Of a DNA stretch of 64,000 nt, positions 12,456-24,720 are shown piece by piece; the stretch's first letter is position 1; each line of letters opens with the position of its first letter. A program made the translations under genes and the position numbers. Origin of the DNA: Typhlomys cinereus (Eukaryota > Chordata > Mammalia > Rodentia > Platacanthomyidae); NCBI GenBank assembly GCA_023101885.1, contig JALPQD010000832.1:124001-188000 (forward strand). The letters are read 5' to 3'. The notes under the pieces were generated by a model. That model was not told the origin of the DNA. It saw only the letters and a list, made by a program, of their open reading frames with translations, and did no database searches.

Positions 12456-14691
12456 ATCTCAGCCTTTCCTGGATCTGGGGTTCTGGTGGATTGGGGCTCC
12501 CCCATTACCAGTGAGAATTATTGTATAGGTTCCAAAGACCCTTACCCCCAGTCACCCCCACAGCCTCCCCAGATCAAGTAGGCACAAACCCCTGGCAGTC
12601 TGGGCAACGGAGACCAACAAGAAACATTTTTAGGTAACTTCCAGTTTATTGCATACCAACAGTTGATCCCACCTCCATGATTTTTAAGTGGTCGCCATGT
12701 TAGGGTTGAATGTGTGCACCACAAATCTGGAGGGCCCTGAAAAAGAGACCCACCCCAGGATTGGAAGCCCTTTGGATGGCATTGCAGATTCTGTTGCGCA
12801 GTGACCTGTGAATGTTTGTTTCCATGCTTGCTCCACTCAGCGAGATTCTCTGGTCCTTTTCCTGCATGGAGACTCCTGCCGTCCAATAGAGCTGTGATGT
12901 AGCCTGCTGAGGAATGGAGTGCAGATGCCCACAGAGGGTCTGGCATTACCACCATGCATAGATATGACTGGAGAGATGTCTTTCTTATCACTTGGCTACC
13001 TCGTTCCTCTTCTGGTAGCAGTGCCTACATAGCTGGATCTAGTTGTCAGATGCATGGTGTGCAAACAGGCTATCTGATTGAGCTGTAGGAGGACATTGGC
13101 ATAGAGCATCCAGGATCTCTGGACTGGTTTTTACAGGGAATCCTGAGGGACCTTGTAGCAGGGGAATTCCTTTTTCTAATTTGCCTGTAAGGTGGGAAGA
13201 TTTGAGATTTCCATCCTTAGTAGGACTGTTAGAACAATGCTGTATAATAAAACAAGGTGAAGCTTTACCTTGCCTACCATGCTGGGAATCTTCGCATCTC
13301 CAAGGCACATTTCCAAATAGTTCGTGTTGCTCATGGAACTGTCACATGACATATTCCTTTCCCATTGCTACCCACTTCCAAATAGCTGTCAGCAGATCCA
13401 TTCTTCACCTGCTTGGTAGCAAAATTTGTAGAACTGGGGATCAGGAAAGGCAGTGAAAGGGACTGCTGAGGCAATTTGCAGGAAGAGGTGGCCAGCTGAA
13501 AAACAAAATGATGTGCTCACTGGCTTCCAGCTAATGCTTAGAGAAGACAAGCTGGATTGGGTGTCAACCCAGTGAACACGCTTTGATTTAAATTTGTTTT
13601 TCAGAGTTTCTGTAGTGATGGTGTGGCTTTCCAAAATGGGCAAATACTTGAGTCAAAAGATTTTTTTCCCCCTTTCATCCAAGAGGGAGGGAGGCAGGGC
13701 TGTTTTAGACATTACCCTCCTTCTTGAGAAAGTTGGGGTTTTGTGCTGCTGGTGAGAACTTGGGATGAGTGGAGTATATGGGTGACATCAGAGCGCCAAG
13801 GTTGCACCCCCTTGCCATCATTCTGGGGTCCTTCAAATACATGTTTGTGTGTATGGATAAAGGGATCATGTGGTTCTCTGATGCTGGGGGTTAGGAATGT
13901 CAGATGTTGTGTAATAGACATTACACATTACAGTAGGTGCTCTCAGGTGCCATGGATTGATGTCAGGGAGATCAGATCTGGACTGAGCCACCCATCTCAA
14001 ATCTGTACAACAGTATTGACACATAAGGCTACACTCACTCCTTTTCTAGCATTCCATGTTAAAAGTTTTATTTCATTTCTAAAGATTTTTAAAAAAATGG
14101 TGTTAAACTTCACCCCTCATTGTGCTCAGTGAGACTGGTCATGCAAGCATCACAGTGCCATGTTCCCTAAGCTGTTTCTCCTATAAAATTCTTGCCTGTT
14201 TCTCCTATAAAATTCTTGCCCTAGCAATCTTCCCCAATGTATAGTATGTATTTTATTTTATTGAGGGTGGAGTAGAATTCCTGCCATTTAAGAAAATGAA
14301 CAGAAAATTTTAAAACCCAAGAAATGGGAAAAAAATCAATGCAAAAGAATTGGGCTGGTGAAGCCCAGTACCAGACTGAGTGGGCTCAGTGGTTTTGGAG
14401 TGAAGAAGCCTTACTCCCTCACACTCCCACAGAGTCAGCAGTGCAAAGACTCTGGCTTCTCTTGCAGAGGAGTCAGTCAAAGGCAGCTGGCCATGGAAGG
14501 AATAAATGGGCAAGCTGGTGGGACCTAGTCAAGAAGAGTTCTGGAATTGTCCACACATCTGGCAATGTGTGGCAGGTAGCTCTCAGGAAAAACGCCAAGC
14601 ATGGGTTGTGTAGCAGCCTTGCATAGGGAGGTAACTCTGAGCTGTCTTCCACACATTAACCAAAGCAGTGATAGGGTGGGTGGTGGGTAGA
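12456..14691. other. Unassigned DNA with a short tandem duplication
   Basis: No recognised gene. The 149-codon minus-strand frame (12991-12542) and the 129-codon plus-strand frame (13743-14132) show no known motif. A 24-bp unit, 'TGTTTCTCCTATAAAATTCTTGCC' in essence, is duplicated exactly in tandem at 14173-14196 and 14197-14220. Confidence 0.35.
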
Positions 14692-14709
14692 AGAGAGGGA
14701 TTGTCTTCT

Positions 14710-16938
14710 TTTTTTTTTTTTACTTCTTTTTTTTATTAAAAATTTAATTATACATTTTAAAATTTTTTTACCAGTTCCCTCCCTCCCCCTTCCTCCCCCC
14801 GAACCCCCTCCTCCCCCTCCCCTTCCCCCAGTGGCTCCCCCCCAATTCCCAGAGAGTCCTTTATTGTGTACGCCTAACTCTCCACTGGGTCCTCCTCTCC
14901 GATGACATATAAGGACCCAGTGGCATTTCCATAAGCCCTTTCTCTTGTTCCCCTTAAGCATAAGATCACTACTATGGCTGTCAATCCCTTGCCTCCAGGG
15001 GTCTCGGTGCCCTTAACAGATGCTAGACTTTATGAGGGCAACAGTGCGCTGGACATTGCACAGGGCATGCAAAGTCCCATTATGATTGCTTTGGCCCCAA
15101 CTATTGTTGAGAATCTTGCAAATCGTTGCTCCTCCCATCCTTTTGCTCTTACAATCTTACCGCCCCCTCTTCCGCAAATGTCCCTGAGCTCCAGGATGGG
15201 GAGAGATTAGGCTGGCCTAGTTCTATGTGATTGATATATATAGTCTCTGAAGTTCTGGATTGTGGTTTGTTGATTTTCTTTTGCAGTTTTGGTGCTCCTG
15301 CAATGCCCTTCACTCCATTCTGCTGGGCACTGTATGTCACCCCCTGGCCAGAGACAAAAAGCTGTTAAACTGGAGTCTTGTTATAATAGCACATTCAAGG
15401 GTAGATATAATAAGAGTAGGAAACCTCAGTGAGGGAGGGGTCCATCACCCATTTGCAAAATGGTTACTTTTTATCTGCTAGACTATATGCCCTCCCCTTC
15501 TGGTAAGATCAGGAAAGAACGTCTGTGAACTTAACCAGGTTTCTCATTACTTACTTGCAGACCTTGATGGAGGCCTATTTTCCCTGCTGTAACATGGTCC
15601 CCTCTCTCCTTGTTTCTGGTGTGGCCCTCCTACCCCATCTCTCTTGTTCATAATCCTTGCAATTACTGTGTTACATAGGTTTACTTTTGAGTGTCTCAAT
15701 GTGGGATGGGTGAGTTTGGTACTAGGAGCCACCTATTAGGGAGTACATACAGAGCTTAATTTTCTGGGTTTGGGATACTTCACTTAATATAATTCTTTCT
15801 AATGACATCCATTTCCTGGCAAATTCCAGTAATTCATCATTTTTGATGGCTGAGTAGTACTCCATTGTATAGATGTATTACAGTTTCCTTATCCACTCGT
15901 CAACTGTTGGACATTTAGGTAGATTCCATGACTTTGCTATTGTAAATAGTGCTGCTATGAACATGGTCGAGCTTGTGCTATCGAGGCGAACCTCTGCTGC
16001 ATGGGGGGTTATTCCCAAAAGTGGGATAGCAGGGTCATATGGCATTTCAATCTTTAATTTCTTTAAGAATCTCCAGACGGCTCACCAGAGTGGCTGTATG
16101 AGCCTGCATTCCCACCAACAATGTAGGAGAGTTCCCCTCTCTCCACATCCTCTCCAGCATTTGTTGTTGTTTGTATTGTGGATTTTTGCCATCCTGACCG
16201 GGGTGAGATGATATCTCAGGGAAGTTTTGATTTGCATTTCCCTGATGGCGAAGGAAGTGGAGCATTTTTTCAGATATTTGTTAGACATTTTAATTTCATC
16301 CCTGGTAAAGTTTCTTTGAAGTTCCAGGGCACATTTTTTAATTGGGCCAGTGTTTTCCTTGGAGTTTAGTTTTCTAAGTTCTTTGTGCACTCTGGACAGT
16401 AGAGCTCTGTCAGATATGTGGTTAGTGAAGATTTTCTCCCATTCTGTGGGTTGCCTTTGAGCTCGTGAGACAATCTCTTTATCTGAACAGAAGCTCTTTA
16501 ATTTCACAAGATCCCAACTGTTGAGAGTTGGTAGCAGTGACTGTGCCATTGGATGTCTGTTTAGGAAGTGTTGGCCTACCCAATCACCTCGAGGGAGTTC
16601 CCTATCCTTTCAACTATGGTTTTTAAAGTCTCTGGCCTGATATCAAGGTCCTTGATCCATTTGGAATTAAGTCTTGTACATGGTGACAAGTACGGGTCCA
16701 GCTTTAATCTTCTGCATGTGGAGATCCAGTTTTGCCAGCACCATTTGTTGAAGATGCTGTTCTTTTTCCATTGGATTCTTTGGGCCCCTTTGTCAAAGAC
16801 CAAATGGCTGTAACTTTGTGGGCTTATATCTGGGTCTTCAATCCTTATCCATTGATCTGTGTGTCTATTTTGGAGCCAGTACCAGGCTGTCTTTACAACT
16901 ATGGATTTGTAGTATAGAATTAGGTTTGGTATGGTAAT
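14710..16938 (-). mobile_element. L1: 5'-truncated young L1
   Basis: A minus-strand L1 runs from an A-tail (plus-strand T-run near 14710-14740) through the 3'UTR into ORF2 and stops within ORF2. The 18-bp direct repeat AGAGAGGGATTGTCTTCT lies at 14692-14709 and 16939-16956. The sequence is very close to the full-length copy: 14960-15230 matches 4236-4490 almost base for base. 5' truncation is the usual outcome of L1 insertion. Confidence 0.95.
15735..16938 (-). pseudogene. L1 ORF2 C-terminal fragment
   Basis: This is the C-terminal third of ORF2, downstream of the reverse-transcriptase domain, so it has no catalytic motif. A CGA to TGA change at about 16084-16082 breaks '..[13 protein letters not shown]', and further changes near 16570-16600 shift frame. 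The frame 16549-16082 is the longest open piece. It preserves an A-run that is one base shorter in the full-length copy (near 5610), showing that the two copies carry independent lesions. Confidence 0.85.
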
Positions 16939-16956
16939 AGAGAGGGATTGTCTTCT

Positions 16957-17135
16957 GCCGGGTGTTTCCTTTGTCCTTCGGTCACACAAGCTTGACTGGA
17001 GGTTGCTACCATTGTTGTAAAGAAACAGCCTAATGCAGCTGGTTTGGTCTGAAGTTTGTTTCATCCCTAACTGTGAGTGCCTTTGGTCCGGAAAGTTGGC
17101 TTGTCTCATCATACCTGCACCTAGGACATTGCATT
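16957..17135. other. Unassigned DNA between two L1 copies
   Basis: This is flanking DNA of the 14710-16938 insertion. No feature was recognised. Confidence 0.4.
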
Positions 17136-18830
17136 TACAGATTTGTGTATGTTGAACCAACCTTGTGTACCTGGGATAAAGTCTACTTAATCCCAGTGAA
17201 TGATCTTTGCTAAGATTATGTTGAGAATGTTTGCATTTGTGTTCATCAAAGAGAATTGTCTATTGTTTTCTTTTTTAAGTGTATATTTATTAGGTTTTGG
17301 GATTAGTATGATAGCTTCATAGAAAGAATTTGGTAGTGTTTCTTCCTTCACAATTTGATGTAATAGTTTAAAGACTATTGGGGTTAGTTGTTCTTTAAAT
17401 GTCTGGTATAATTCTGTACTGAACCCACCTGATCCGTGACATTTTTTATTGGGAAGATTGGAGATTACTTCATCAATTTCCTCATCTGTTTAGGAGTATT
17501 TAAATAATTCAAAACATTCTGATTCAATTTAGGCAAGTTGTTCTTACTTAGGAAGTCTTCCATTTCTTTTGTGTTATCAAATTTCATGGAGTATATGTTT
17601 TTGAAATATAAACTTATAATTCCCTGAATTTCTTGGGTATCAGTTGTGATAACTGCATTTAAATTTCTAATATTGTTAATTTGTTTTTTTTCTCTTAATT
17701 TTGGTTAATTTAGCTGCAGGTGAATCAATCTTATTGATTTTTTTTTCAAAGAATCAGTTTTTTCACTGGTTGATTCTTTGGATCATTTTCCTTATCTCAA
17801 TTTTGGATATTTCTCCCCTTATTCTGCCAATCTCCTCTCTTATACTGCTTTTGGGATTGGATTTCTCTTGTGTCTCTAAAGCTTTAAGTTGCATTGTTAA
17901 TTATTTATTTGTGATGTTTCTATTTTTTGATATAGGCATTTAAAGTAATAAACTTCCCTGCTAAGATGGCTTTCATTATGTCTCAGAGATTTTGATATGT
18001 TGTACTTTCATAATCGTTTGCTTCTGGGAAATGTTGAATTCCCATTATGATTTCTTCCTGAACTCAATTCTCAGTCAGCATCATAGTGTTTACTTTCCAA
18101 GAGTTAGTGTTTTTTCTGCTGTTTGTTGTGTTGTGGATGTCAAGCTTTAGACCATGGTGATCTGATAGGGTACAGGCTAAAATATCAACTTTCCTGTATA
18201 TGTGGAGATTTGTTTTGTGGCCCAATACGTGGTCTATTTTGTAGACAGTTCCATGGGCTGCTGAGAAAAATGCGTATTCTTTGGTGCATGGATGGAGAGT
18301 TCGATAAAGATTCATGTTTGTAAGGTCCATTTCAGTAAGGTTGGATTAAGTTCCAATGTGTCTCTGTTAAGTTTTTGACCTGTTAATCTATCCCACATTG
18401 AGAGAACAGTATTGAAATCCCCAGGTATTATTGTTTTGGAATTGATTTCTTGCTTTAGATATCGTAGCATTGCTTAATGTATGTGAAGGAGTCCATATTA
18501 GGTGCATATATGTTCCATGTTGTGAAGTCTTCCTGATGAATTGTACCTGTGAAGGAAACATAGTATCCTTCTCTGTCTCTTATTATTCTTTTGGTTTGCA
18601 GTACACTTTGTCAGATAGCATAATTGCTACCCCTGCTTATTTCTTGGTTTCGTTAACTTACATAATTTTGACTATCCTTTTACTTTTAGAATGTGATTAT
18701 CTTTCCTGAAGGCAGCAGATGGATGGGTTGTGATTTCTAATCCATGTTTGTAATCTGTGTCATTTGATTGGTGAGTTAATTCTATTGACATTTACTGTTA
18801 TAATGAATACATTACTTTTAGTTCCTGACA
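17136..18830 (-). pseudogene. Old L1 ORF2 (N-terminal half), degraded
   Basis: Text collinear with 7073-8820 of the full-length copy begins in the middle of the reverse-transcriptase region and runs to the ORF2 start. It has many substitutions, indels and stops. The best-preserved piece is 18330-18064, with 'KIDHVLGHKTNLHIYRK' and '[10 protein letters not shown]' of the endonuclease. The element lacks its 3' half, so this is a remnant cut by deletion or rearrangement rather than a simple 5'-truncated copy. Confidence 0.85.
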
Positions 18831-18869
18831 CTTTTTATGTTTAATGGCTTTCATAAGTGTTTTATTTGG

Positions 18870-19935
18870 CTTGTAGCTTTTGATGGTATTATACTCCCTT
18901 CTGTCCTCCTGGATATGCTTATTCATTTCTTCAAGATTGAGTATCTTTTCTAGAATTTTTTGAAGGCCTGATTTGATGGACATGTAAGCCTTCTAGTTGT
19001 CTTTATGGTGAAAAATATTTTTTTCACTCTCAATCATGACTGATAATTTTACTGGGTATATCAGCCTCAGTTTGTATTTTTGCTCATTCAATACTTGAAA
19101 TATGTCTCTTCAAGCTCTTCTTGCTTTTACTGTTTCCATTGAAAAATCATTTGTTATTTTAATAGTTTTATCTTAAAAGTGCTTTTTTTTCTTGAAGCTC
19201 TTAGCACAGTTTCTTTGTTTTATATGTGGAGTGTTTTGAATATTATTTGCTTTGGTGAGTTTCTATTTTGGTCATATGTTTGGGGTATGGAATGCCTCTT
19301 TTATTTGGATGGCCTCTCATTCTTTAGATGAGGGAAATTTTTTGTTTATGATAATTTGAAAAATTTCTTCAGGTGTGATAATTTGGGATTCTTGCTCTGG
19401 TATTCTGTGAATGTTTGGCTTCTTCAAGGTGTCCCATAACTCTTGAATATTTCTCTTAAGTATCATTTTGGCTTTAACAACCTCTTCGATTGAACTGGTT
19501 AGTTTTTCCAATTTATCTTCAAGATCTGATACTCTATTTTCTGCTTCATTATCCTGTTGATAAGACTCTCTATTGAGTTCTGGGTTGAAGATGACTTGTT
19601 TTTTAGTTCAATTTTAAACTCTGCTTGGGATTGTTTTAACTGCTCTATGCCTATTTTTGTTTCTTCAATTGTTTTACTTATCTCCTCCAAGTGTCTGTTG
19701 TGTTCTTGTTCAAAGTGGTTGATGCGGTTATTTAATTCCTCCTGGATTTCTTCTTTCATAGTGTTGATCATAGTAAAGATCAGGCTTTGAGAATCATTAT
19801 CTTGGGTATGGCTTTCTTGGCTATTTTTTGTGGGTTTGTTCTGGTTAGAATCTATCATTATGGGCTTAATAAATTCAGTAGGAGATTTGTTGTCTTGGTT
19901 TTTGTTTTTTGTGGATTTGTGCTATGACCTGGGCA
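18870..19935 (-). pseudogene. Old L1 ORF1, degraded
   Basis: The text is collinear with 8868-9938. Open pieces are 19858-19499 (coiled-coil part with 'IDSNQNKPTKNSQES' and 'NRHLEEISKTIEETK'), 19511-19317 (start of the RNA-binding domain, 'ELWDTLKKPN') and 18983-18798 (C-terminal end). Frameshifts separate them. It belongs to an older subfamily than the full-length L1. Confidence 0.85.
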
Positions 19936-20640
19936 CTTTTGTTAAATATCTTAAGATCTTCTGTGTGTTTTTGAGTGAACTGAATTAGATGGTATTAGTA
20001 CTTTTGAGCAGTTATTACTATTGTTTGCCTTGGAGTTGGGTACGCTTAACTGGTTTTGATGTTATTTTCTAGATGAGGCTATTAGTATGAACATTAGTAT
20101 GGTACATTTTTGGTTTACTGCCTTGGTGATATGTGAGGATGAATGGTATAGTCTCTGAAGTTATATGCATTTTGGGGTGGCAATATGAAAAAGTTAAACT
20201 ACAGTGACTAATAATTAAGAGGAACAAGATCTTGAAAAGTATTTAGTTATCTTTGAGCTGGATATGAAGATTCTCTCCCATGTGATGGGATGATTTTAGT
20301 GGACTTCTGATGTATGGCATTTGTCCGCTGGTTTTTGCTTGGGTTTTCTCAGGACTCTGTCAAATTCTGAGGAGCAGGAAGTCTGCACTAATCCAAGTCC
20401 GGGTCTGAGGAGCATAGTGTCTAGTGAGTCATGCAGATCACCTGGGAACTAGAGCATGATCTAGGAGCCTTTCTCAACACCAAAGTAGACTGGCTGCAGC
20501 TCAGCTGCTGGTGTGACTAGTAGGTAACCTGGGATCTGGGTCGTGGTCTAGGGGCCTCTAGACCTTACCTGAGGAAAAAGGAGTCTGCCCTATTCTGGGT
20601 CTGGGGCAGAAGGGAAATTGCATTACTGCTAAATTCATTC
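19936..20640 (-). promoter_or_regulatory. 5'UTR of the older L1 (non-monomer type)
   Basis: This region lies upstream of the old ORF1 and shows no similarity to the GC-rich monomers at 9939-10430. A matching sequence occurs on the plus strand at about 52370-52920, upstream of another old L1: 'CTCCTCAGAATT' and 'GAAAACCCAAGCAAA' in the same order. Blocks at about 20440-20472 and 20527-20560 look like a diverged internal repeat. Promoter function is inferred from position only. Confidence 0.6.
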
Positions 20641-21400
20641 ATTTTTCTTGGTCCTTCATGTGATGACACTACATTTAAAGATGCCATAGTTTCCTTATTT
20701 TTATCAAGTTGGTCTATCTTCTAAAAATCTGCTCCATTAAAGCATATAATATTCCTCCCTTCCTACTCAATTCCTGACACCTACTTTCAGGATGGTAATA
20801 ACTGCTATAGTTTTCTGCCCTATAGCTGGTGTGTATAAGACACCTACAGAATCATAGCCTCCTCCCAGTATTCTTGCATCAGTTTTGTAGCCAAATAAAT
20901 CTCCCTTTATCCTCTTAAGATATTTTTTGGTTAATAAGTTTTCTCATACTAGCTTAAAGTATGACTGCTACAGAAATCAGCATCAAGAATGGAGCATTGC
21001 TGAAGACTAAGAATATTCTGTCAAAAGTGAAAAATCTTGTGAAGCTGAGAAAATTTGGAACCAAGCAACATGTCCATTGCTTTGATAAAGACTGTGACTC
21101 TGGAATTTTATGTTGAGAGTAATATGGAGAACTTTTGGACTTTGGGTAGAGAAAGCATTCGGTCTTTGAAATTGGGACTAAAAGGACATTTTAATGAGAG
21201 CTTTGAAGAGAATAATGCAGTGAGAGATGCAGATAGAGGAAACCAAGCTTATGTGGTGCAAAGAGGATCAAAGTCCATTAGGGTAAGTGGATGTGTATCA
21301 CATGGAATGATGTATTGACTGAGAGTTTGGATATATTGACCTTGTACTTACGTTTGCCTAAAATTGAATGAACATCTCTTATTGGATGAAGTTTCAAGGT
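20641..21400 (+). mobile_element. MaLR/ERVL-like LTR and internal start (old)
   Basis: An LTR-like part with 'AAATAAATCTCCCTTTATCCTC' (polyadenylation-signal-like, near 20896-20917) is followed at about 20960 by 'GACTGCTACAGAAATCAGCATCAAGAATGGAGC'-type text. That phrase resembles the internal start of rodent MaLR elements (ORR1/MT groups). The 87-codon frame at 21055-21318 lies within it and has no recognisable domain. The family is assigned by phrase resemblance only. Confidence 0.4.
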
Positions 21401-21683
21401 AATATAGTCTGGGTAGCATGTCATAGCTCCTTTTTATTCCTCATATTCAGGTTTATGATGAAAAGGAATGAGGAATCAGGCAGAAATATGTGTAACCTGT
21501 AACATTTGATAAGGAAATTGTGATGACTTATTGAAAGAACTAGGAAATCACAAACAGCAAAATTGTGGTTATTGTTAAAGTGGTATGTGTACCATAAATG
21601 TACCAAATTCTGATGTTCTTGTGGAGAATTGAAGAGGCTGCAGACTGATGACAATGCTCACCAGGTAGGGTCTCACCCACAAG
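21401..21683. other. Unassigned DNA
   Basis: No recognised feature. Confidence 0.35.
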
Positions 21684-21700
21684 AATGCCATCTATTTTTT

Positions 21701-21933
21701 AATACATTTTTTATTATTATTTCAGCTCATACAAACTTAATAAGTACACCAGTTCCCTCCCTCCCTCCTCCTCCCCCCGAACCCCTCACTCCCCCTCCCC
21801 TCACCCCTCCCACCCCATACCCCCCAATTCCCCCTCCCGCCCTATCCCGCCCCAATTCCCAGAGTCCTTTCTTGTGCATGTCTGACTCTCCTCTGGGCCC
21901 TCCTCTCCAATGATGTACAAGGACCCAGTGAAT
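21701..21933 (-). mobile_element. L1: Very short L1 insertion (3'UTR only)
   Basis: About 230 bp of L1 3'UTR with polypyrimidine complement (21750-21850) and tail ('TTTTTTATTATTATTTC') is flanked by AATGCCATCTATTTTT at 21684-21699 and 21934-21949. The pre-insertion site reads TTTTT|AA, an ideal L1 endonuclease site. No ORF is included. Confidence 0.93.
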
Positions 21934-21949
21934 AATGCCATCTATTTTT

Positions 21950-24355
21950 AAGAAAAGAGCTGAAGGGCAGAGTTCTCAAGGAAGCTTCCCTCTCCCCTGA
22001 ATTGACAGCACATGGGAAATCATTCCCAGTGTCAGTATAAAGAAATATGGACCAACTAAATGTTAATGTTAACATTACAATATGCTTAAAACTCATTTTT
22101 TTCACTCAGTTTTCATTCTACTAATTTAGGGCAGCAATTATACAACGAGTTTAAGAGAGAAGGGGAGATATATTTGACTTATGTTTCCAAAGCGGGTATA
22201 GTACATTTTGACAGGAAAGTATGGCAAGTGGCAGAATCTCTGGCAACATAGGTTCTATCCATCATGGAAGCAGAGAGGGCAGGTAGTCTACTGCAGTACA
22301 AACCTGATAGAAAACTACAGAACCACTATGATTTGCCATCCTCCAGCAAAGTTATCACTGTTAAAGTTGCTTTAATCTTCCCATATATTAATAACAACTA
22401 AATATTTAAACATAATAGCTCACATTTAAAAGAGGATGCGTTTCCCTTCATCCTAGAACCTACTAAAAAGGGTCATAGTCCTATGATGCTAGCTGCTCCA
22501 GCTGTTACAAATTGCTAAACATAAAATCTGTATTCATCAGTGCTGAGTGAATTCTTGGTGACTTGATAATTAACAAAGGAGCAAATGAAGAGTATCAGGA
22601 AGTTGCTCTTGTGTGTCTCTCTAGAGAGCTTAATGAGTTTTAATTGCAACATTTTTAATCATCTGGTTTTCTCTGGTTTCTGGTCTTCTAACAAAAAAAC
22701 TTCTAATGCTTAACTTTTATTACTCCCTTGCTTTTTTTGTTTCTCATGTCTCTGTTCAGGTACCAATCAACAATTTCCTTTCCTTGTGTCACCTGACTAT
22801 TTTGTGGTAGATGAATTTAGAGTTCTCTGAGCAGGGCCCCTAATGTGAAGTGATGCCTTAACATGAGACACAAAAAGGACACCATCCTGTGAATTAAGTA
22901 GATATCTGTATTCCACTTCCCTCCTTGCAAATGAGTATTAATCCTTTAAGTGGGGCATGAATAATAAGATTGGCAGATGGAAACTGATAGTGAGTTAGTT
23001 GAGGCTAAATATCTATTCCTGACATTTGATGAAGCAAAATTTCTCACTCTTTTCTTTTTCAGGTCAATCTATAGTGTATAATATCATTGATTTTCTAAGG
23101 ACAATGTCTGGCACTCAATATTGTCTCTGACAAGTAGATATGTGGTTATGTGATTTTATGATGATCACACCACTAACCTTTACACTGAAAGAATACTTTC
23201 CCTCCCTCTTAACTCCTGGACATGTCTTTTGGAACGTCTAAGACTACAAAGATTGTGAACCCACCAGGTTCTTTCCACCTCTCTTCTCCTTTCTTTCTCC
23301 TTGTACTGGGATGGCATGGCAGTTCTCTTCCTTCCCTATCTGGCCTGAAGGAATCTCATCTCTTTTTTTTTTCACTCTAGCTTAAAGCTGGACCTTTAGG
23401 CCCAGCTTGTCCTTTAGGCCCTCAACTCAAAGCCAACTTTTATTTCTTCACTTGCTAACTCATTTAAGTTTCTCTTCATTCATGGATCTCAATAGGGTTC
23501 CCAAAAGTTGTTACTCTCCATTCTTTCCTCTGCTGACCAAATGAGAAGAGCTGGATATTTCCTGAAAAAATATTTGAGTTTAAATAGAGTTGATAGTTGC
23601 ACAGTGGTATCAGGTAATACAATTAGTTTTTTTGACTATTGTATGTCATCAGCAGTTTAATTATTGATTTTTAGCTTTTTATGTATCAACACTCTCAATT
23701 TATGACATTTGCACACCTCAGTCCCCAGTCTTATTCCACCACTCATTTTTGGATTAGAACTTTTCTATTTTCCCTAGCAATCCCCCTCATATTTCTATCT
23801 CTCCTTCTTTTGTTTCCTTCTAAAATTCATTTTCATTTTTTCTTGTCAAGGTCAGAGCAGAGTTTCCATGGTCCTACTCTACATGCAGTAGGATCCTTGC
23901 ACCCCAGTGATTAATAACATGGTCTTAACATTGCAAGGATCACAGTTCAAGTGGGAAGAAAGCATATTCCTCTTGTGATATGTCTGAGCACTTACTGCAT
24001 TATGACTCATATATAGTGAACATTCAATTGAGGAAAATCATCTTCCCTTACACATCATCCATCATCAACCTTTAATAATCTCTCAGCAAAGTCTGGGAAC
24101 ACTTGAGGTCTTACACCTTCCATGGAGAAATAGTTGATTGAACAAACAATTCTTGATTACTTATTATAGCCTCAGTGAAACATCATCTTTTAATGTACAA
24201 AAGATAATGATTGGCTATAATCCTACCCATTCAGGGTTTTTCCATTCTTCCTATACCCTCTTCTGTGATAATCCCTGAACCATGAGGGGTATGGATCAGC
24301 TGGTATATATAGTCACTAACACTCTTTTTTTATAACCATCATTAGTTGATAAGAC
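21950..24355. other. Unassigned DNA
   Basis: No gene recognised. Around 22160-22330 the phrase 'TCCATCATGGAAGCAGAGAGG' recalls common medium-copy rodent repeats, but I cannot define a copy. The frame 23681-23914 has no recognisable domain. Confidence 0.35.
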
Positions 24356-24720
24356 TTTATGACAATTTTCATTTTACTTTCAGAGTGAAGATGCCTTACT
24401 GTAAACTCTATTGGTATTTTCTAGATGATTTGTATTGGTGAGCATTTCTTTTCATCTTCATGAGTGATTTGTGGGAAATGTTTGAGGAAATTCTACAGAG
24501 ATTTATCCAGATTTAATCTGACCATTTCCTTGCCTTCTGATTTAGTGTTCCATATAGTGTCTGGAGTCTGGACATGAATGGTTTGTTGAGAGATTATTGA
24601 CCAATGTTTTCTCATTTTGTAAGGTGATTGCTTTTTAGTCAATTAATTATTTTCTGGATAGGTAATTTTGAGATTAATATAATCAGATTTATATTTTTGT
24701 CTGGTAGCCATTTTCCACAT
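24356..24720 (-). mobile_element. Ancient L1 ORF2 fragment
   Basis: Highly diverged text follows the order of 5520-5770. The 'ATTGACCAATGTTTTCTCATTTTGTAAGGTGATTGC' region corresponds to '..TTAGTGAAGATTTTCTCCCATTCTGTGGGTTGCC..'. No coding capacity remains. Confidence 0.5.

Noticed and set aside
12542..12991. 149-codon minus-strand frame
   Set aside because: No recognisable domain, signal or neighbour; low-complexity Trp/Gly/Ser mixture, consistent with chance.
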